Below are positions 56,797-64,000 of a stretch of 64,000 nucleotides of DNA, one piece after another. The stretch comes from Gammaproteobacteria bacterium BRH_c0. GTDB lineage: Bacteria > Pseudomonadota > Gammaproteobacteria > Pseudomonadales > Porticoccaceae. The translations under genes and the position numbers were made by a program. Within the stretch, counting starts at the first letter, position 1; every line of letters starts with the position of its first letter. The stretch is taken from contig LADM01000069.1 of NCBI GenBank assembly GCA_000961645.1, positions 1-64,000 on the forward strand, written 5' to 3'. A model generated the notes under the pieces. The model was not told the origin of the DNA, did no database searches, and was given only the letters and a program-made list of their open reading frames with translations.

Positions 56797-56827
56797 AAAA
56801 AAGCCAGCCGGAGAACATCGGGCTGGC
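56797..56827 (-). terminator. Terminator between the two SDR genes
   Basis: On the minus strand, GCCAGCC pairs with GGCTGGC around an 11-base loop, followed by TTTTTT. SDR 1 therefore needs its own promoter. Confidence 0.82.
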
Positions 56828-56853
56828 CGTGGAATTACAGTCATTCAATGGTG

Positions 56854-57639
56854 TCAGTGACAGCCAAACATGCCGCCATCAATGATGTGCTCGCCACCGG
56901 TGATATAGGCGCCTGCACGGGAGCTGAGGAAGATGCACAGGCCGACAATATCCTCAGCAGTGCCATAACGGGCCAGCGGTACACGGGCGAGGAATTCCTG
57001 GGAGGTGTCTTCCTCCTTGCGGATATGGGCGGTCATCTTGGTGGGGAAATAACCCGGCACCACCGCATTAACGGTGATATTGTCCGGCGCCAGCTCCGCC
57101 GCCAGCACCCGTGACAGATGGTGAATGGCCGCCTTGCTGGCCACATAGGAATAGGCTGGCAGCGGCTCCACAGCCTTGCCCGCCAGGGAGCCGATATTGA
57201 TCACCCGTGCAGGGTTGTCGCTGTTATCGGCTCCGGAATTTTTCAGCAGGGGGAGCAACTCTCGGATCAGGGTAAATGGCCCCTGCACATTCACCGCCAT
57301 CACCGGCGCCCAGGCCTTGTCGGGGAACGATTCAAGCGGCGCACCCCAGGTGCGCCCGGCGTTGTTGATGAGGATGTCGAGCTTATCCTCCAGCGCCTTG
57401 ATTTTATTGGCCAGCTCCACCACCGCTTCGGGCGGATCGAGATCCGCTGCAATGCCGATACAGGTACCAATCCTGCTCATCTCGGCGGCGGCGGCTTCAC
57501 AATCCGCAGGCTTGCGCGAAGTGATATAGACTTTCGCCCCTGCCTGCAGCAATCCTTCGGCGATCATGCGGCCCATGCCGGATGCGCCACCGGTAACCAG
57601 CGCCACTTTACCGCTGATATCAAATAATCCCGTGCTCAT
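56854..57639 (-). CDS. Short-chain dehydrogenase/reductase (2)
   Basis: A 261-residue SDR with TGGASGMGR, NNAGRTWGAP, INIGSLAG and SYVASKAAIHHLSR. It resembles SDR 1 in layout but is not a tandem copy. A strong GAGGAG ribosome site precedes its start, and the ADH gene lies 23 bases upstream, so it is co-transcribed with that gene. Confidence 0.92.
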   Translation of the reverse strand: MSTGLFDISGKVALVTGGASGMGRMIAEGLLQAGAKVYITSRKPADCEAAAAEMSRIGTCIGIAADLDPPEAVVELANKIKALEDKLDILINNAGRTWGAPLESFPDKAWAPVMAVNVQGPFTLIRELLPLLKNSGADNSDNPARVINIGSLAGKAVEPLPAYSYVASKAAIHHLSRVLAAELAPDNITVNAVVPGYFPTKMTAHIRKEEDTSQEFLARVPLARYGTAEDIVGLCIFLSSRAGAYITGGEHIIDGGMFGCH

Positions 57640-57661
57640 GATGTCTCCTCGAATCCACTAC

Positions 57662-58663
57662 TCAAATATTAACAACGATCTTGCCCATACCGTGGTCATT
57701 CTGCAAATACAGCAGGGCGTCCACGGCCTGGTCGAGATTGAACTGGCTGTCGATCACCGGCTTGATATTGCGCTCCGCCACAAAGGCCATCATGGCGCGG
57801 AAATCGTCCAGCGTGCCCATGGCGGAGCCGTGGATGGTGGCGTGGCGGAAGAACAGCTCCGGAGCCACCACCTGGAACTTGGCGCCACCGGTGGGGCCGT
57901 AGATAACCACCCGGGCACCCATATTCAAACAGCGGCTGTATTCGGCAAAGGATACGGCGGGCGCCCCATCAATCACCACATCGACGCTGCCAGCAAGCGC
58001 CGCGAGGGACTTGCCCCACTTCTCCTGCTTGTATACCACGCCGCCCTTCGCACCCAGAGCCACAGCCTGGTCAATTTTGTCCTGCGCGCCACTGGTGACG
58101 TAGACCTCAGCGCCCATGGCGACGGCAAAGATCAGGGCCTGGATAGCAACGCCACCACCGATGCCGGTGATCAGCACCTTCTCTCCGGCCTTGAGATTAC
58201 CCTTGGTGGTCAGGCAGCGCCAGGCAGTCAGGCCTGCCAGGGGAATCGCAGCTGCCTCTGCAAAGGTCAGCCCGGCGGGTTTTGCCACCACCGCATCGGC
58301 AGGCACGCAAATATATTCCGCCAGGGTGCCGGGATAGGGCATCCCCAGACAGCCAAATTCCGGGCTTGGGTAGTCGGGATTGTCACCCCAGTTGGCGGCG
58401 GGATAAAGCACAACCTCCCGACCAACCATGTCGGCATCAACGCCCTCGCCCACCGCATCCACCACACCGGCACCATCAGCCCCAAGAATGGCAGGCAACT
58501 GCATGCCGGGGTACTGCCCCAGGCTGACCCACAGCTCGCGGTGGTTGAGTGCCGCCGCCTTGAGCGCGACGCGCACCTCCCCTGCGGCCGGGACAGGGGT
58601 ATCCCTCTCTGTCACCGTGGCGCTTTGTGGCCCTTGCGGGGCGGTCAGAACCAGTGCTTTCAT
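57662..58663 (-). CDS. Medium-chain zinc-type alcohol dehydrogenase / quinone oxidoreductase
   Basis: A 333-residue MDR-family protein. The GroES-like N-domain has VALKAAALNHRELWVSLGQYPGMQLPAILGADGAGVV (seen as AALNHRELW and ILGADGAGVV). The cofactor loop is ITGIGGGVAIQAL. The zinc-ligand pattern of true ADHs (GHE) is not obvious, so it may be a zinc-free quinone-oxidoreductase type. Start at 58663 follows TGAGG. Confidence 0.85.
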   Translation of the reverse strand: MKALVLTAPQGPQSATVTERDTPVPAAGEVRVALKAAALNHRELWVSLGQYPGMQLPAILGADGAGVVDAVGEGVDADMVGREVVLYPAANWGDNPDYPSPEFGCLGMPYPGTLAEYICVPADAVVAKPAGLTFAEAAAIPLAGLTAWRCLTTKGNLKAGEKVLITGIGGGVAIQALIFAVAMGAEVYVTSGAQDKIDQAVALGAKGGVVYKQEKWGKSLAALAGSVDVVIDGAPAVSFAEYSRCLNMGARVVIYGPTGGAKFQVVAPELFFRHATIHGSAMGTLDDFRAMMAFVAERNIKPVIDSQFNLDQAVDALLYLQNDHGMGKIVVNI

Positions 58664-58706
58664 CCACTACCTCAGTTGTCTCTGTCATGTCGAAAAGGCA
58701 GACATA

Positions 58707-58741
58707 AAACAGCGGGGCTTGTTGCCAAACCCCGCTGTTTG
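58707..58741 (-). terminator. Terminator after the acyl-CoA dehydrogenase gene
   Basis: A perfect 11-bp stem AAACAGCGGGG with CCCCGCTGTTT around a 12-base loop, followed by a short T-run on the minus strand. The gene upstream is therefore probably monocistronic. Confidence 0.85.
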
Positions 58742-58769
58742 AACCGCCAGCTGGCCGATCAGATCAGGA

Positions 58770-59933
58770 TCAGAAAGAACGCGGCATACCCAGCATCTCA
58801 GCAATGGCGTTGCGGCACATTTCGTTGGTGATCGGCCCTATGCGCCACAGGCGGCTGTCGCGCCAGTAACGCTGCATATCGGTTTCTGCCGAGTAACCCA
58901 TCCCGCCCAGAATCTGTATGCCGAGATCGGCAGCCCTGTTGGCGTATTCGGAGGCCTGCAACTTTAACATAGTCGACTCCATATGGCAGGGCTTGCCGCT
59001 AGTCATCAACCAGGCGCAGTGGTTCATCATCAGCTCGATGGAATAACGCCAGGAGGCAATATCCGCCAGGTAATGCTGGAGAGCCTGGAAATGGCCGATG
59101 GTTTTACCAAAGGCCTTGCGCTGGTTCATATACTCGATGGCGTCCTCCTGAATACCATCCATCACCCCGAGGCAGAAAGCTGCCACCATCAGGCGCTCGT
59201 TATTGAGGGTCGGCAACAGGGTGTACCAGGCATTGTGAGGCTCGGCAAGCACCTGTTCATCGGTGACCAGGACATTCTCAAAATGCACCGTGCAGGAACC
59301 CATGGAACGCATACCCAGCTTGGGCAGCGGGGTGATGGTGATGCCGGGCTGTTTGGCCGGCACCCAGAACAGACTGACCCCTTGATGACGCTTTTCCACA
59401 TCCTTCTTAGTACGGGCCAGCACCAGCAGGTAATCCGCCACATGGGCAGAAGAACTCCAGATCTTCTCGCCATTGAGAATCCAGCCGCCATCGCCACGTA
59501 CACCCTCAGTGCGCAGGGCACCGAGCACATCGGTACCGCCATCCGGCTCGGTAAAGGCAATCGCTGCCCGCAGCTGGCCCGTGGCAATCTTCGGCAGGAA
59601 TTCTTTCTTTTGCGCATCCGTACCATAGACGCCAATGGATTTTGACCCGGCAAAGGAGGTAATACCCCAGATCCAGGCAAGACCGCCCAGAGGCCGGGCG
59701 AGTTCACGGGCAAGAATCATCTGGGTGATAACGTCGCCACCCTGACCGTCATAGTCTTCAGAAATGCCGATACCGTGAAATCCTGCCTCTGTGAACTTGT
59801 CCCATAGCTCGAAAGGATAATCGTGTTCTTTCGCCTCCAGTTCGCGGGCCCAGCTTTTGGGAAGCTCCTTGCTCACCCATTTACGGGTGAAGTCCTGAAA
59901 CGCGACATATTCTTCCTGCATTTGAAAATCCAT
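58770..59933 (-). CDS. Acyl-CoA dehydrogenase
   Basis: A 387-residue flavoprotein with the family blocks AFTEPDGGTDVLGALRTEGV and WSSSAHVADYLLVLARTKK and, near the end, QILGGMGYSAETDMQRYWRDSRLWRIG. A glutamate base is expected in the loop before the C-terminal helices but is not clear by eye. It oxidises an acyl-CoA to the 2-enoyl-CoA, which the MaoC pair could hydrate. It has a good ribosome site (GGAGAG). Confidence 0.9.
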   Translation of the reverse strand: MDFQMQEEYVAFQDFTRKWVSKELPKSWARELEAKEHDYPFELWDKFTEAGFHGIGISEDYDGQGGDVITQMILARELARPLGGLAWIWGITSFAGSKSIGVYGTDAQKKEFLPKIATGQLRAAIAFTEPDGGTDVLGALRTEGVRGDGGWILNGEKIWSSSAHVADYLLVLARTKKDVEKRHQGVSLFWVPAKQPGITITPLPKLGMRSMGSCTVHFENVLVTDEQVLAEPHNAWYTLLPTLNNERLMVAAFCLGVMDGIQEDAIEYMNQRKAFGKTIGHFQALQHYLADIASWRYSIELMMNHCAWLMTSGKPCHMESTMLKLQASEYANRAADLGIQILGGMGYSAETDMQRYWRDSRLWRIGPITNEMCRNAIAEMLGMPRSF

Positions 59934-60246
59934 TGCTCTCTCCGGTTGGGTTTGCCAGTATGCCTGTGGGCTGGCTGATAAATGCTGAAGCCATTCCGTG
60001 TTGCGGAATTCTCTGCTCTCGCCCCAATCCCAACACCTATCTTTTTATAGATCAACTTGCGGGACAGACTGGCTCGGCAGGATTGAACATTTATACTCAA
60101 TTATGTACAATCGTTTCTGCTTACAGAACGGTGATAATGCAGGCCATGCTGGGTATACCCGCCCTTCCTGTGTGATAATCGCTCCTGAATCATCAAGCCC
60201 ATCGCCCCCAGCGATATCAAAACCCAGACATGATTAGAGGTGTAAA
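59934..60246. promoter_or_regulatory. Divergent promoter region of acyl-CoA dehydrogenase and ferredoxin genes
   Basis: About 310 bases between divergent genes. It holds the 28-bp palindrome at 60083-60110 and a separate inverted repeat ATTCCG-TGTTG-CGGAAT (59993-60009). Confidence 0.65.
60083..60110. promoter_or_regulatory. 28-bp palindrome, site 3
   Basis: TTGAACAT, a 12-base spacer and ATGTACAA: same half-sites and spacing as sites 1 and 2. It is preceded by GGCAGGATT, also seen at site 4. It also reads TTGAAC, 17 bases, TACAAT, a plausible sigma-70 promoter toward the ferredoxin gene. Confidence 0.65.
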
Positions 60247-60465
60247 GTGAACGACGCGACCAGAATCAAAGTGAAAGTGATCAAAAGCGCCTGCTGCGCC
60301 TATGGTCTGTGTGCAGAAATCTGCCCTGATATCTACAAGTTGGACGAAAACGGTATCGCCTACGTGGAAGACGAACTGGTTCCCGAAGGCATGGAAGAAC
60401 TGGCCCGTGAAGGCGCCGCCGCCTGCCCCCAGCTTGCCATCACCGTAACCGAAGTGACCGATTAA
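60247..60465 (+). CDS. Single-cluster ferredoxin, [3Fe-4S] type
   Basis: A 72-residue ferredoxin with cysteines C16, C22, C26 and C60 in the pattern C-x5-C-x3-CP...CP; the position of a fourth cluster ligand is Y19. This is the [3Fe-4S] layout common in ferredoxins of bacterial P450 systems; C17 beside C16 could be an alternative ligand. It lies apart from the P450 gene but is divergent from the acyl-CoA dehydrogenase in the same island. Electron delivery to the P450 or dioxygenase is inferred. Confidence 0.88.
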   Translation: MNDATRIKVKVIKSACCAYGLCAEICPDIYKLDENGIAYVEDELVPEGMEELAREGAAACPQLAITVTEVTD

Positions 60466-60490
60466 GCTTTGTCAGGCTACCCCGATCACA

Positions 60491-60524
60491 CCAAAACGCC
60501 CCGCTGACCAGCGGGGCGTTTTGG
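60491..60524. terminator. Bidirectional terminator between ferredoxin and MFS genes
   Basis: A perfect 15-bp stem CCAAAACGCCCCGCT with AGCGGGGCGTTTTGG around a GACC loop, with T-rich arms on each strand. It serves both converging genes. Confidence 0.9.
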
Positions 60525-60547
60525 TTTGGGGCTACCAGGGCGAGTAC

Positions 60548-61696
60548 TTACAGCCCCCGTCGCTCCCTGACCTGCGCGGCCAACTGCCAGGCAAAGACCA
60601 TCAGCGCAGCCAACGCAATGGCGATACTCATGCACAGAAACACAAAGCGCGGCGATGAATCGCCAAGCCCGTGGGCTATGCCGTCGAGCAATAGCGGGGT
60701 GGCAAACTGGCCAAGAGAGGCCGCTGTCGCCACCACCCCCATGGCCCCGATCACACTGCCACCCTTCACCACTGTGGTGGCGGAGAAAAACAGGTAGGGC
60801 ATCAGAAAGCCATTGCCAAAGCCGATGGCCAGCAACGCCACGATGGTGGCAGGCAGGGTGTGGGCGCTGGTCAGCAGCCAGTAACCAACCGCACCCATCA
60901 CCAGTGTCGCGAAGATAAAGTAGCGCCCCAGCAGACTCCTGACCCGCACTCCGAGAAAGCCGGTCACAAAGCTTGCCGCCGTGAGACAGGAAATGGCTAT
61001 GCCCGTCTCGCGGGAGCCGCCAATGGCGTTTTCTGAAATAAACAAGGCAATATTGACCGGCACAGCGTAGATGGCCAGCAACTGCACAAACACCGCCACT
61101 GCCCACCAGTAGACCTGAATCGGCAGTCTGGCTGGGATAGCCAGGGTCTGCGCAGCGGCTGGTGCCGCGTGAATATTGGCCAAAGACAGGGCTATCACCA
61201 CCAGTCCTGTGGCATACACAGCAAAACCGTAGCGCCAGCTGTAAACCGTCAGGTAGCCCACGGCGATATTGGCGCAGATGCCAAAAAAGCTGGTCACTGA
61301 AGACGACCAGCCCATCATCCGCAGGCGCTCACGCCCGGAAAAGTACTCGGCAATCAGTCCGGACGACATGGGCATCAGCACGCCAATCCCCACCCCCAGC
61401 ATCAGGCGCATGAAAAACAGCAGCTCAAAACTGTTGGCAAGACCGCCACCCAGACCACCAGCCACATAAAAGCACAGGCCGCCAATCAGCAGGCGTCGTG
61501 TACCAAGCCGATGGCTGAGCCAGCCCGCCAGCGGTGCGATAAACATCATGGTCAAGGCGGGCGCCGTCAGCAGGGCCTTGATCTGGGTCGGATGAATATG
61601 GGGGAAGGCGGCGGCAATCTCCGACAGCGCCGGGGCAATGGCGGCACTGGCAAATACGGTCAATAGCGAAATCGACAGTATCGTCACTCTCAGCAT
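60548..61696 (-). CDS. MFS transporter
   Basis: A 382-residue inner-membrane protein with about 12 hydrophobic helices and the MFS loop GWLSHRLGTRRLLIGG between helices 2 and 3. It may import or export a substrate or product of the island; dit clusters also contain an MFS permease. It has its own promoter region (220 bases to the next gene). Confidence 0.88.
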   Translation of the reverse strand: MLRVTILSISLLTVFASAAIAPALSEIAAAFPHIHPTQIKALLTAPALTMMFIAPLAGWLSHRLGTRRLLIGGLCFYVAGGLGGGLANSFELLFFMRLMLGVGIGVLMPMSSGLIAEYFSGRERLRMMGWSSSVTSFFGICANIAVGYLTVYSWRYGFAVYATGLVVIALSLANIHAAPAAAQTLAIPARLPIQVYWWAVAVFVQLLAIYAVPVNIALFISENAIGGSRETGIAISCLTAASFVTGFLGVRVRSLLGRYFIFATLVMGAVGYWLLTSAHTLPATIVALLAIGFGNGFLMPYLFFSATTVVKGGSVIGAMGVVATAASLGQFATPLLLDGIAHGLGDSSPRFVFLCMSIAIALAALMVFAWQLAAQVRERRGL

Positions 61697-61748
61697 GGTG
61701 AATTCCCTGAAAAGGCACAGAAAGGTGGGCTACTACAGGCGCTACAAT

Positions 61749-61783
61749 CTGCTCCTGGTCATCACCTGCTCCTGGCCATCATT
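61749..61783. repeat. Imperfect direct repeat upstream of the MFS gene
   Basis: CTGCTCCTGGTCATCA and CTGCTCCTGGCCATCA, 19 bases apart, differ at one position. No role can be assigned. Confidence 0.55.
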
Positions 61784-61841
61784 AGTGGCTTGCCCTAGCA
61801 TTGGCAATAATGGCCAGACCAATTGCACCAAACGCTGGCGG

Positions 61842-61877
61842 AAAAAATCAGGGGGAGTCCATGGACTCCCCCTGATT
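61842..61877 (-). terminator. Terminator after the extradiol dioxygenase gene
   Basis: A perfect 14-bp stem (AATCAGGGGGAGTC with GACTCCCCCTGATT) around CATG, followed by TTTTT on the minus strand. Confidence 0.92.
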
Positions 61878-61916
61878 GCCTGGCTTTAGCTTGAAACCAA
61901 CCTGTCAGTGCTGATC

Positions 61917-62855
61917 TCAGGCCTGCTCAAGGTTATCGGTAAACCCGGCGGGGACATCCGGGCCCCACAGGTAGAAGGAGTCTTCCGGGCCAAGATCGGA
62001 ATCTTTCCAGTCGACATTGGCAGGAATGTAGTCCATACCGGCAGAATACTCAGTCCAGCTACCCCAGGGATCGCGCACATAGTGGAAGTAGTTGGAACCC
62101 AGTACATGACGCCCCAGACCCCAGCTGTAGTCAAAGCCATTGAGCGCCATGTGGTTGGCGCCAACGCCCACTTCATTGACGGAGCTCACTTCCCAGCTGG
62201 TGTGGTGCAGACCGGGCCCAGTGCCACCCAACAGGGCGATGGTGTGGTGATCACTGCCATGGGGCGCATGCATGAAGGCAACGATATGCAATGAACGGTC
62301 CGACAGGCGCAGGCCGAGCACATCCCGGTAGAAGTTGATGCCGTCATCAAGATCGCCGGTAAACATTGCCAGGTGGGACAACCTGCGAGGACGGGTTCGC
62401 TCGCACTCACTGCGCAAGGGGGCAGCGCGTTTGTCGCTGGAGCCACCATTGGCATCGAACGGCGCCAGTTCATTGTTGGCGGTACGGGCGGCGATGCGAA
62501 TTTCCAGAGGCAGGCCCATGGGGTCGGCAAAACGCACTGACTGGTCATCGCCTTCGAAGCTCACACCCTGCTTGTCGAGATGCTCCTTGAAACGCGGGAG
62601 GTCGTCCGCAAAGCAGCCAAAGCACAGGCCGGCGAGCTTTTTCGGTGTGCCCTGCCTGATAATTCCCCAGCGCTGGGAGCCGCCGTAGCAATACAGTCCC
62701 AGGGTTGCACCTTCTTCCTTAACCTCGAGACCGAACAGGTCGAAGTACTTTTTGGCTTCGGCCAGATCCGGGACATCCATCACGAAATGATCCAGTGAAT
62801 GAACGCCCAGAACGCCCTGACGGCGGATTTCCTGCTGGTTACTTGCTTGGGTCAT
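61917..62855 (-). CDS. Extradiol ring-cleavage dioxygenase (two-domain VOC type)
   Basis: A 312-residue enzyme with duplicated VOC modules, as in BphC/HsaC. Predicted iron(II) ligands are H161 (LSHLAMF), H217 (or H218, LHHTSWEV) and E269 (WTEYSAG). The C-terminal signature FHYVRDPWGSWTEY is present. It cleaves a catechol next to the hydroxyls; the N-terminal module lacks the ligand set, as expected. It lies 58 bases downstream of the fumarylacetoacetase-family gene and shares its transcript. Confidence 0.85.
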   Translation of the reverse strand: MTQASNQQEIRRQGVLGVHSLDHFVMDVPDLAEAKKYFDLFGLEVKEEGATLGLYCYGGSQRWGIIRQGTPKKLAGLCFGCFADDLPRFKEHLDKQGVSFEGDDQSVRFADPMGLPLEIRIAARTANNELAPFDANGGSSDKRAAPLRSECERTRPRRLSHLAMFTGDLDDGINFYRDVLGLRLSDRSLHIVAFMHAPHGSDHHTIALLGGTGPGLHHTSWEVSSVNEVGVGANHMALNGFDYSWGLGRHVLGSNYFHYVRDPWGSWTEYSAGMDYIPANVDWKDSDLGPEDSFYLWGPDVPAGFTDNLEQA

Positions 62856-62912
62856 AGCTGACTCCTCCCGATGTATTGGTTATGTTCGTGCAATCCTGAG
62901 GCTGCGGAGTGC

Positions 62913-63773
62913 TTACTCCTCGTCTTCAATACCGTTGCTGAGCAAGCCGAGGCCTTCGATCTCAACTTCACAGATATCGCCCGGCTTCATGTACAGCGGC
63001 GGCTTGTGGAAGTGGCCGACGCCGGATGGAGTACCCATCACCAGCACATCACCGGCTTCGAGGGTAATGGCCTGGCTCATCAGGTGAATCACGTTGGCAA
63101 CGTCAAAAATCAGCTGGTCGGTATTGGAGGACTGCACTACCTGACCGTTGAGGCGGGTCTCAATTTTGAGGCCGCTGGCGCCCGGTGGCACTTCGTCCGG
63201 GGTGACCAGCTCGGGGCCGAAGGCACCGGTGCCGTCAAAGGTCTTGCCCACTGTCCACTGGCTGGTGCGAATCTGGTAGTCGCGCACGGAGCCATCGTTA
63301 AACACGGAATAGCCAGCAACATAATCCAGCGCATCGGCGAGGGGAATATGGCGGCCACCCTTGCCCAGCACAGCAACCAACTCACCTTCGTAATCGAGCT
63401 GATGAGAGATGCGGGGGCGAACGATATTGGCCTTGTGGCCGATCAGGCTGGTGTTGAAGCGGGTGAAGATGGTTGGGTAGTCAGGCAGGTCGAGCCCGGC
63501 TTCCTTGGCGTGGTCCTTGTAGTTCAGGCCCAGGCAGAAGATTTTGGTGGGGTTGCTCAGGGGTGGCAGCACCTCAACCTGGTCGATATCGACGGCATTG
63601 CCCTTGGCCAGGATGTCGCCCGCTTTGGCCAGAGCCGCTGAACCCTGGCGCACCAGGCTGTCGAGGCTGCCGGGGTAGCCGGCATCGGTTTCGACCAGTC
63701 CAGCAAAGGTGCCATTTTGGCCCTTGACCGCCAAACCCTGTTTACCGTCTTTTTTGAATGATAGAAAACGCAT
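62913..63773 (-). CDS. Fumarylacetoacetate hydrolase family protein
   Basis: A 286-residue FAH-superfamily protein with IFCLGLNYKDHAKEAG, the acidic metal ligands in DYEGELVAVLGKGG and a late VMGTPSGVGHFHKPP loop. Relatives hydrolyse or decarboxylate acylpyruvate-like products of meta-cleavage (for example 2-hydroxyhepta-2,4-dienedioate isomerase/decarboxylase). Being upstream of the extradiol gene, it probably works on the ring-cleavage product. Its leader carries a long hairpin. Confidence 0.88.
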   Translation of the reverse strand: MRFLSFKKDGKQGLAVKGQNGTFAGLVETDAGYPGSLDSLVRQGSAALAKAGDILAKGNAVDIDQVEVLPPLSNPTKIFCLGLNYKDHAKEAGLDLPDYPTIFTRFNTSLIGHKANIVRPRISHQLDYEGELVAVLGKGGRHIPLADALDYVAGYSVFNDGSVRDYQIRTSQWTVGKTFDGTGAFGPELVTPDEVPPGASGLKIETRLNGQVVQSSNTDQLIFDVANVIHLMSQAITLEAGDVLVMGTPSGVGHFHKPPLYMKPGDICEVEIEGLGLLSNGIEDEE

Positions 63774-63807
63774 GAGTCAATTCTTCCCGATAGTGGATCA
63801 CAATCCG

Positions 63808-63846
63808 CAGGCTGGGCCAGGCTTCACACAATCCTGGCCCAGCCTG
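63808..63846 (-). other. Leader hairpin of the FAH-family gene
   Basis: A perfect 14-bp GC-rich stem (CAGGCTGGGCCAGG with CCTGGCCCAGCCTG) around an 11-base loop, 35-73 bases upstream of the gene start. No T-run, so termination is not obvious. Confidence 0.8.
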
Positions 63847-63952
63847 CAATGAAATGGTGCCTGGGATCCATTAGGAACCGCCAGGACGACCGGTAGTCAA
63901 CCTGCCCAACCGCGCAAACTGTCGCTAACTGCACTGGTTGGAAGAGGCAGGA

Positions 63953-63980
63953 TTATACACTTACTCGCCATGTTGTACAT
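63953..63980 (-). promoter_or_regulatory. 28-bp palindrome, site 4 (degenerate), promoter of the FAH/extradiol operon
   Basis: TTATACAC, a 12-base spacer and TTGTACAT. The left arm is the weakest match, but spacing and the TGTACA half-site agree with site 3, and both are preceded by GGCAGGATT. Read on the minus strand it gives ATGTAC, 17 bases, TATAAT, with a perfect -10, pointing at the FAH-family gene. Confidence 0.55.
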
Positions 63981-64000
63981 TTATAGCATCCGGGCCATTC

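Noticed and set aside
57566-58831. A 421-codon open frame on the plus strand
   Set aside because: Antisense to the MDR dehydrogenase and SDR genes.

Overview
The window reads as one chromosomal contig of a marine or halophilic gammaproteobacterium. Three things point there: the conserved blocks rpsP-rimM-trmD-rplS with ffh, and xerD-dsbC-hom-thrC-recJ...prfB-lysS; an ectoine operon with its own aspartate kinase; and long stretches of oxygenase and acyl-CoA-type catabolic genes. The protein style suggests the Cellvibrionales/Spongiibacteraceae/Halieaceae neighbourhood, but that is inference from gene order and family mix, not from a marker gene.

Layout. 1-3.5 kb: the tail of an IS5-family transposase, then an N-acyl-D-amino-acid deacylase-type amidohydrolase and a lone Rieske oxygenase alpha subunit. 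3.5-13.4 kb: housekeeping and envelope genes (a GGDEF-EAL protein, a small zinc-ribbon protein, a plant-type ferredoxin, an RsuA-type pseudouridine synthase, a DUF5924/DUF2914 membrane protein, a YihY/BrkB protein, YaeQ, Ung, a DUF4143 ATPase). 13.6-29.5 kb: a long minus-strand core block: lysS, prfB (with the +1 programmed frameshift intact), feoBA under a Fur-box-like site, recJ, thrC, hom, dsbC, xerD, rplS, trmD, rimM, rpsP, ffh. Three intergenic gaps in this part carry copies of a GTTTCACG-type repeat. 29.6-36.8 kb: a CcsA-like membrane protein, a CNNM/CorC protein, DUF1289, a CoA-pyrophosphatase Nudix enzyme, an AbgT transporter and a YgiQ radical SAM protein.

36.9-43.4 kb: osmolyte island. 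A divergent MarR-family regulator (EctR-like) faces ectA-ectB-ectC-ask and a sodium:solute symporter. Its promoter region holds a MarR-type palindrome, a 28-bp palindrome and a 14-bp tandem repeat in the regulator's leader. No ectD is present, so hydroxyectoine is not predicted from this window.

43.4-64 kb: a catabolic island of about 20 genes with no regulator, CoA ligase, thiolase or ferredoxin reductase inside the window. It holds two luciferase-like flavin oxidoreductases, a split MaoC hydratase pair, two small VOC proteins, two NTF2-fold proteins, a dienelactone-hydrolase-like protein, an HsaA-type flavin monooxygenase, a ring-hydroxylating dioxygenase alpha/beta pair, a cytochrome P450, a single-domain globin, two SDRs, a medium-chain dehydrogenase, an acyl-CoA dehydrogenase, a [3Fe-4S]-type ferredoxin, an MFS permease, an extradiol dioxygenase and a fumarylacetoacetase-family enzyme. 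The combination recalls resin-acid (dit) and steroid (hsa/chs) clusters, so a polycyclic terpenoid, steroid or alkyl-aromatic substrate is the best guess. Four 28-bp inverted repeats with a constant 12-nt spacer sit in three of its promoter regions and suggest one regulon; a fifth lies at the ectoine operon.

All identifications come from reading motifs and recalling families. No database search was run.
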